From JAKPAM01 sp047601745 (GTDB lineage: Bacteria; Pseudomonadota; Gammaproteobacteria; Burkholderiales; Burkholderiaceae_E): DNA of 64,000 nt. A program made the position numbers and the translations under genes. Under the pieces are notes generated by a model, which was given only the letters and a program-made list of their open reading frames with translations, was not told the DNA's origin and searched no databases. The DNA lies in contig JASGIS010000001.1 of the NCBI GenBank assembly GCA_047601745.1, forward strand, positions 1,736,001 to 1,800,000. The letters run 5' to 3'. This document shows positions 58,953 to 64,000 of the stretch, in pieces (positions within the stretch are counted from its first letter, which is position 1; every line of letters starts with the position of its first letter).

Positions 58953-59337
58953 CACGCGCCTCCTTGAACCCGGTTGCGACGGCCGGGCTCGTTCCTCAGC
59001 CGAGCTCCTCGAGCAGCTCTCGGAGCGTGACAGCGGAAACTCCCGGTGCCAGCGCACGTCCGGCCCCGTCGCGCGGGCCGCCTTCATGCACGATGAACGA
59101 GACCGTATCGTAGCTCCAGATACGTCTGGATATAGAAACTCGCCTGCTTGGCGGAATGCGTGGACGAACGTGGGCCTTTATGCTGCCGTGGCGCAGAAGA
59201 TCCCCCTGACCGGCGCTGTCGCGGTGGAAACATAGGGCGCGTCCCAGCGTACCGCCGTCCGGCTCTCTGGGGCGGGTCGTGCGAATGCGCGCCGTCCTCG
59301 AAACGCGCGCTGGCCGCATGAGTGCGAGAATGGACGA
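58953..59337. other. Intergenic, no supported gene; possible degenerate remnant on minus strand
   Basis: The 385 bp between two divergently oriented genes show no convincing CDS. On the minus strand a reading that would need a frame change near 59110-59120 gives SFYIQTYLELRY then DTVSFIVHEGG and VTLRELLEELG ending at a stop near 58996. It may be a frameshifted relic. I do not recognise a family. Confidence 0.3.
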
Positions 59338-60201
59338 ATGCCAAATCCGACAACGATCCTGTCAATTCAGTCCGCCGTCGCCTATGGGCACGTCGGCAAC
59401 TCCGCCGCAGTATTCCCCTTGCAGCGCATTGGCGTAGAGGTCTTTCCGGTCTACACGGTGAACTTTTCGAATCACACCGGGTACGGTGCGTGGCGCGGGC
59501 CGCTGATTCCGCCGACTGACGTCGCCGAGGTCATCGTCGGCATCGAAGAGCGCGGTGCATTCGGGTCGATTGACGCGGTGCTTTCGGGATACCAGGGCTC
59601 GGCGGGGATTGCCGATGTCATCATCGACGCCGTCGCACGCGTGAAGGGAGCGAACCCGAACGCCGTGTACTCGTGCGACCCAGTAATGGGCAATGCCAAG
59701 AGCGGATGCTTCGTCGCCCCCGAGATCCCCGTGCTGCTGCGCGAGAAGGTCGTGCCCGCGGCAGACATCATTACGCCCAACCAGTTCGAGCTCGGCTACC
59801 TCACCGGTACCGAACCAGCAACGCTTGACGAGACGCTCGCGTCGGTTGATCTTGCACGCGCGATGGGCCCGCGAGTCGTGCTTGTGACGAGTGTGCTTCG
59901 CCCGGATGCGCCGGAAGACACCATCGAGATGCTCGCGGTCGATGAGACCGGCGGTTGGATCGTGCAGACACCGCGCTTGCCGATCAAAGCGAACGGTTCG
60001 GGTGATGTGACTGCCGCGCTGTTCACTGCGCACTATGTCGAGACAGGCAGCGCCGAGATCGCACTCGCTCGTACGGTTTCGAGCGTGTTCGAGCTGTTGA
60101 ACCTGACCTACGAGTCAGGTGAGCGCGAGCTGCAGCTCGTGCAGGCGCAGGCGTTCTACGCGAATCCCCCCCTGCAGTTCACCCCCGACCAGGTGCGGTA
60201 G
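59338..60201 (+). CDS. pdxY: Pyridoxal kinase, actinobacterial-like
   Basis: PfkB-like vitamin B6 kinase of 287 aa that phosphorylates pyridoxal. It has LSIQSAVAYGHVGNSAAVFPLQRIGVEV, VNFSNHTGYGAWRG, YSCDPVMGNAKSGCFV, ITPNQFELGYLTG and the catalytic KANGSGDVTAALF with its Asp. The sequence recalls Micrococcales/Microbacteriaceae PdxY more than the proteobacterial type (from memory, not computed). The third-base GC looks visibly lower than in the neighbouring genes. There is no operon partner. Lateral acquisition is likely but unproven. Confidence 0.9.
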   Translation: MPNPTTILSIQSAVAYGHVGNSAAVFPLQRIGVEVFPVYTVNFSNHTGYGAWRGPLIPPTDVAEVIVGIEERGAFGSIDAVLSGYQGSAGIADVIIDAVARVKGANPNAVYSCDPVMGNAKSGCFVAPEIPVLLREKVVPAADIITPNQFELGYLTGTEPATLDETLASVDLARAMGPRVVLVTSVLRPDAPEDTIEMLAVDETGGWIVQTPRLPIKANGSGDVTAALFTAHYVETGSAEIALARTVSSVFELLNLTYESGERELQLVQAQAFYANPPLQFTPDQVR

Positions 60202-60425
60202 GCCAAGCGTCTGGAGCCTCTGTGCCGCTACCTCACCCGCCCGGCGCGCCCGCGTGGCATCACACTGTCTTGTGCCGGCTTCGCGTGCTACCGTGTCCGC
60301 GCGTCCTGTCCGACGAGCCGCGGATCGCGCTGCCATGGCCTGGCGCCGCGTATGCGGCCACAGGAAACTGACGTCGGACGGATTCGTCGATCGACAACAC
60401 CAATACCTGTGTGAGAAATCCAGCC

Positions 60426-61619
60426 ATGCCAGCAACAGTCCTGAGCCGCATTGCCTCGATGTGCGCCGTGATTCTGGCCGTCTCGGCCTGCGCGATGCCG
60501 CGGGAGCAGACGTCTGCCGTCACCCCGGCGGCGACTGCCGCTGCCACTTCGCCGGTCGCTGCCCCGGCCGTGCCGGCCGCAGCGCCGCCAACCAGTCCCG
60601 CGACTGCCGCCATTAGCCCGACTCGCGATCGCAAGGCCAACGTAGTGGTGCTCGCAACCGGCGGCACGATCGCCGGTGCCGGAGCCAGCGCCGCCAACAG
60701 CGCCACCTACCAGGCAGCCAAGGTCCCGGTGGACAAGTTGATCGCTGGCATTCCGGAACTGGCCGACGTGGCGAACGTGCGGGGCGAGCAAGTGTTTCAG
60801 ATCGCCTCCGAGAGCTTCACGAACCAGCAACTGCTGATCCTCGGCAAGCGCGTCGCGCAACTGGCCCGCGATCCGTCGGTCGACGGCATCGTGATCACCC
60901 ATGGCACCGATACGCTCGAGGAGACGTCGTTCTTCCTCGGCCTGACGGTCCACACCGACAAGCCGATCGTCCTGGTCGGATCGATGCGCCCGGGCACCGC
61001 GCTGTCGGCCGACGGCGCGTTGAACCTCTACGATGCCATCGCGCTCGCCGCCGATCCGGGTGCTCGCGGCAAAGGGTCACTGGTGATGATGAACGATGAC
61101 ATCCTCAGCGGCCGTGACGCCAGCAAGCGGATCAACATCAAGACCAGCGCCTTCGGCAGCCAGTGGGGGCCGCTCGGCATGATGGTCGAGGGGCGTTCGT
61201 GGTGGTTCCGCGCGCCGGTCAAGCGCCATACGATGCAGAGCGAGTTCGACATCGAGCGGATCGACCAGTTGCCGACCGTGATGATCATCTATGGCTCGGG
61301 AGACATGGGGACCGCATTGGTCGAGGCAGCAGGCAAGGCTGGTGCGAAGGCAGTGATCCATGCCGGCACCGGCAACGGCTCGGTGCCGAACTACGGTGTC
61401 GCGGGCCTGCGCAGCTTGCGCAGCCAGGGCATCCAGATCATCCGCGCCTCGCGCGTGCCGGACGGATTCGTGCTGCGCAACGCCGAACAACCGGACGACA
61501 AGTACGACTGGATCGTTGCCCATGACCTGAATCCGCAGAAGGCCAAGATCCTCGCCGCGCTGGCGCTGACGCGAACCAGCGATCCGCGCGAGATCCAGCG
61601 GATGTTCTGGGAGTACTGA
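60426..61619 (+). CDS. ansB: Type II L-asparaginase, lipoprotein-anchored
   Basis: Hydrolyses L-asparagine to aspartate and ammonia. The 397-aa product has a lipobox-like VSAC at about residues 19-22, then a ~50-residue Ala/Pro/Thr linker. The catalytic domain starts VVLATGGTIAGAG (catalytic Thr, about 78-85) and has ITHGTDTLEETSFFL (second Thr and Asp, about 156-170), GSMRPGTALSADGALNL, and NDDILSGRDASKRINIKTSAF. GTG 60411 is an alternative start. The extracytoplasmic enzyme and the downstream dicarboxylate/amino-acid symporter would together let the cell take up aspartate from asparagine. Confidence 0.92.
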   Translation: MPATVLSRIASMCAVILAVSACAMPREQTSAVTPAATAAATSPVAAPAVPAAAPPTSPATAAISPTRDRKANVVVLATGGTIAGAGASAANSATYQAAKVPVDKLIAGIPELADVANVRGEQVFQIASESFTNQQLLILGKRVAQLARDPSVDGIVITHGTDTLEETSFFLGLTVHTDKPIVLVGSMRPGTALSADGALNLYDAIALAADPGARGKGSLVMMNDDILSGRDASKRINIKTSAFGSQWGPLGMMVEGRSWWFRAPVKRHTMQSEFDIERIDQLPTVMIIYGSGDMGTALVEAAGKAGAKAVIHAGTGNGSVPNYGVAGLRSLRSQGIQIIRASRVPDGFVLRNAEQPDDKYDWIVAHDLNPQKAKILAALALTRTSDPREIQRMFWEY

Positions 61620-62522
61620 ACGCCAGGCCGTTCAAGGTCTGTGCCCGGCGTCGCCGCAGCCGTCCAGGGCCTCGACACCCTACACCGGTACCGGGGGCGA
61701 GAAGAGCCTGAGGAGCCCCCTGAATTTCGTCTTCCAGCAGTTGCGGCATCTGGCGCACCGAGGGGCCGCACTTGGCGTAGAAGGCCAGACGCTCGGCCTC
61801 GTCGTCGATCTGGATCTCCTCGGAATCGAGCGAGCGGGACTTGATTCTGGGCAACGACGACAACCCATAAGGCATAAGCCCGGCCGGCCTTGCAGGCTCA
61901 ACTTCGGCGAACTTCTGATTCACGACACTAGCGGGGGCCGGTGAGCAGGACGGCTGGAAATGCCCGGGAGGCCTTTTCGATCTGCGGCGACAGCAGTCGC
62001 TGGATGCATGGCATTTGAGGATTCTGAAGCTACACCTCAGAATTCTCAAAAAAACTTCGAACCGCCAGAACGAGATCATCATGCGAGCCGATGCGATGCG
62101 GCTTCATCGAGTCCATCGCGCGCAGCCGGCGCAGCCCCGGCGACGGCGGTCAGGTCGATACGGCGATCATGATGCGCTGATCGGTGCCGGCTGCGCCGCA
62201 GTGGTGCCGGATGCGCAGCGGCGGTGCATGGCCTTAGGGCGGGGTGTCATCGAGTCCGGCCGTTTCCGATCGATCGTCGCCGACCTCGGTTCGGCCGCCC
62301 TCTTGTCGCTGCCATGGGCTGGGCGTACAGTTCTTGCTCTCCGTCAAAGAACGGCCTTTCCGGTCGTGTTGACGGCAGGAGGAGGGTGGCTCGACAGGGT
62401 GATCCGGAGGCGGCAATGGCAAGCAGGTCGAGAGCCGGAGTCGATCACGGTGAGCGCGGTCGGGAATTCCGATCTGGCAGCGGCGCACCCGGCCCTGCCG
62501 AAGCTCAAGCGACGACTGACCC
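61620..62522. other. ~0.9 kb without a supported gene; one possible remnant on the minus strand
   Basis: No start, ribosome site or family could be supported here. On the minus strand about 61700-61900 reads SLPRIKSRSLDSEEIQIDDE and then RLAFYAKCGPSVRQMPQLL. That looks protein-like but lacks a recognisable family and an intact start, so it may be a gene fragment. An inverted repeat at 62014-62050 is listed separately. The right end is the leader of the symporter gene. Confidence 0.4.
62014..62050. repeat. Inverted repeat, 14-bp arms and 9-base spacer
   Basis: TTTGAGGATTCTGA (62014-62027) and TCAGAATTCTCAAA (62037-62050) pair at 13 of 14 positions. The geometry equals that of the repeat before the AAA/DUF4143 gene, although the sequence differs. 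It is followed by AAAA on the plus strand, so it is not a plus-strand terminator. Confidence 0.75.
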
Positions 62523-63866
62523 ATGGATACGACCGCTCCCGTGACTCCGGCGCCCCGCAAGGGCATACCGCCTGCTGCCAAGGTCCTGATCGCGATGGTG
62601 CTCGGCATCGCCGTGGGCTATGCGATCTTCATCGGCTACCCGGACAAGGCGACCGCAACCCGCATCGCCGGATATATCTCGATCTTCTCCGACGTCTTCC
62701 TGCGCCTGATCAAGATGCTGATCGGGCCGCTGGTGTTCTCGACCCTGGTCATCGGCATCGCCCACATGGGCGATGCGAAGAGCGTGGGGCGCATCTTCGC
62801 GAAGTCGCTCGGCTGGTTCCTCGTGGCGTCGGTGGCCTCGCTGACGCTGGGCTTGATACTGGCCAATCTGCTGCAGCCCGGCCACAACCTGGGCCTGCCG
62901 CTGCCCGACATCGGTGCGGCGACGAACCTGAAGACCTCGTCGTTCACGCTGAAGGACTTCGTGACCCACCTGGTACCCAAGTCCTTCGCCGAAGCCATGG
63001 CCGACAACGAGATCCTGCAGATCGTGGTGTTCTCGATGTTCTTCGGCGTCGCGCTGGCCGCGCTCGGCGACACCGGGAAGACGCTGACCAAGGTGATCGA
63101 GGAACTGTCGCATGCGATGCTCAAGATCACCGGCTACGTGATGACGCTGGCCCCGGTGGCCGTCTTCGCCGCGATGGCCGCGACGGTGGCCGTCAACGGC
63201 CTGGAGATCCTCGCTAAGTTCGCCGTTTTCATGGGCGATTTCTACATCGGCCTTTTCCTGCTCTGGTCGCTGCTGGTGCTGGCCGGCCTCGTCTTCCTGG
63301 GGCCGCGGGTCTTCAAGCTGATCAGGCTGATCCGCGAGCCGTTCATGGTGTCCTTCGCCACCGCCAGCTCCGAGGCTGCGTATCCGAAGATCCTCAATGC
63401 GCTCGACCGCTTCGGCGTGCGGCGCCGGATCTCCAGCTTCGTGCTGCCGATGGGCTACTCGTTCAACCTCGACGGCTCGATGATGTACTGCACGTTCGCG
63501 ACGCTGTTCATCGCCCAGGCTTATGGCATCGAGCTGTCGATGGGTACGCAGATCACGATGATGGCGATCCTGATGCTGACTTCCAAGGGCATGGCCGGCG
63601 TGCCGCGCGCTTCGCTGGTGGTGATCGCCGCGACGCTGAACCAGTTCAACATTCCCGAAGCGGGGCTGCTGCTGATCCTCGGTATCGACACCTTCCTCGA
63701 CATGGGACGCTCGGCGACCAACGCGGTCGGCAATTCGGTCGCGGCGGCCGTGGTGGCGAAGTGGGAAGGGCAACTGATGACCGAGGACGAGGCCGAGGAG
63801 TTCGGGCGCCAACTCGATGCCGAACTGGCCCGGCCGCTGCCGCCGATGCAGCCGGCCACGGCCTGA
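62523..63866 (+). CDS. Dicarboxylate/amino acid:cation symporter (DAACS)
   Basis: Inner-membrane GltP/DctA-family transporter of 447 aa. It has the family landmarks FLRLIKMLIGPLVFSTLVIGIA, the serine-rich reentrant hairpin FATASSEAAYPK, MGYSFNLDGSMMY with the ligand-proximal Asn/Asp, and GIDTFLDMGRSATNAVGNSVAA with the substrate-binding Asp/Arg/Asn. It imports aspartate, glutamate or C4-dicarboxylates with protons or sodium. The nearby extracytoplasmic asparaginase suggests aspartate as one cargo. ATG 62523 follows a 0.9-kb stretch without genes. Confidence 0.92.
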   Translation: MDTTAPVTPAPRKGIPPAAKVLIAMVLGIAVGYAIFIGYPDKATATRIAGYISIFSDVFLRLIKMLIGPLVFSTLVIGIAHMGDAKSVGRIFAKSLGWFLVASVASLTLGLILANLLQPGHNLGLPLPDIGAATNLKTSSFTLKDFVTHLVPKSFAEAMADNEILQIVVFSMFFGVALAALGDTGKTLTKVIEELSHAMLKITGYVMTLAPVAVFAAMAATVAVNGLEILAKFAVFMGDFYIGLFLLWSLLVLAGLVFLGPRVFKLIRLIREPFMVSFATASSEAAYPKILNALDRFGVRRRISSFVLPMGYSFNLDGSMMYCTFATLFIAQAYGIELSMGTQITMMAILMLTSKGMAGVPRASLVVIAATLNQFNIPEAGLLLILGIDTFLDMGRSATNAVGNSVAAAVVAKWEGQLMTEDEAEEFGRQLDAELARPLPPMQPATA

Positions 63867-63902
63867 TCGCCTGTCAGCCTTAGAGCCGCGAGTGAGACTG
63901 CC

Positions 63903-64000
63903 GTGAGATGTTCGCCGTCCAGGGCCCGGGCCCTGATGTGGGTCGCTGCCTTATCTGCCTTATGTCTGGTGCCGCTGCAGGCCTGGGCCCAGTTCGAGTC
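63903..64000 (+). CDS. Start of an exported protein (cut by window end)
   Basis: GTG 63903 opens a frame with a typical signal peptide: a basic stretch (SPSRARA), hydrophobic core (MWVAALSALCLVPL) and cleavage near QAWAQ-FES. Only about 32 residues are in view, so the product is unknown. A second frame from ATG 63908 lacks signal character and was not preferred. Confidence 0.55.
   Translation, partial: MRCSPSRARALMWVAALSALCLVPLQAWAQFE

Noticed and set aside
1..64000. tRNA, rRNA, CRISPR arrays, complete insertion sequences or prophage
   Set aside because: None seen by eye. A tRNAscan or IS search could overturn this for small or divergent elements.

Overview
The window comes from a GC-rich Gram-negative chromosome, most likely a betaproteobacterium of the order Burkholderiales. 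The grounds are two Bug/TctC-type periplasmic binding proteins, a TctCBA tripartite transporter, a Burkholderia/Bordetella-type trimeric porin, FecIR-TonB iron regulation, a class III CoA-transferase and dense GTG/TTG start usage. I cannot name the genus. I see no rRNA, tRNA, CRISPR array, complete insertion sequence or prophage.

Layout. 1-11.9 kb: the end of a flavin reductase-like gene, then a complete glycogen locus. glgC-glgA run leftward and glgP-glgB-glgX-malQ run rightward from a shared ~320 bp divergent control region. The minus-strand pair and the last two plus-strand junctions overlap at stop/start codons. GlgA and GlgB both carry unusual low-complexity expansions. 11.9-18 kb: a GMC oxidoreductase divergent from a catabolic cluster (CaiB-type CoA-transferase, quinone-oxidoreductase-like MDR, Bug binding protein, SDR). 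18-24.2 kb: an exported hydrolase, a Tat-exported PhoX-like protein, and a Fur-box-preceded catecholate-type TonB receptor with a DUF4198 periplasmic partner. 24.3-29.1 kb: a NimR/NimT-like regulator-transporter pair lying between two copies of a small conserved repeat/ORF, a small membrane protein, and a PanE-like reductase divergent from an XRE-cupin regulator around a perfect palindrome. 29.2-31.9 kb: a porin and a cystathionine-lyase-family enzyme.

31.9-37.4 kb is the most interesting region. A leftward operon holds a ThDP-dependent lyase, two PhyH-type Fe(II)/2-oxoglutarate dioxygenases and an ABC-type binding protein, divergent from a TetR regulator across an imperfect 32-bp inverted repeat. 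The pairing of PhyH hydroxylases with a ThDP lyase recalls peroxisomal alpha-oxidation (phytanoyl-CoA hydroxylase plus 2-hydroxyacyl-CoA lyase), so a bacterial alpha-oxidation-like one-carbon cleavage module is a reasonable hypothesis. Its substrate is unknown.

37.5-47.8 kb: an M20 peptidase next to a complete tripartite tricarboxylate transporter, a tandem 9-bp repeat, an HDOD signalling protein, an SDR, a carboxylesterase, a thioredoxin with an acidic tail and an acyl-CoA synthetase. 47.9-54.4 kb: a Fur-box-preceded FecI-FecR-TonB receptor-DUF3649-PepSY iron-uptake cluster. 54.4-64 kb: an AAA/DUF4143 ATPase whose leader is a 14-bp-arm hairpin, DUF3016 and carboxylesterase lipoproteins, a Tat-exported Rossmann-fold protein, a pyridoxal kinase that looks actinobacterial, a lipoprotein L-asparaginase, ~0.9 kb of apparently degenerate DNA, a dicarboxylate/amino-acid symporter, and the start of an exported protein cut by the window edge.
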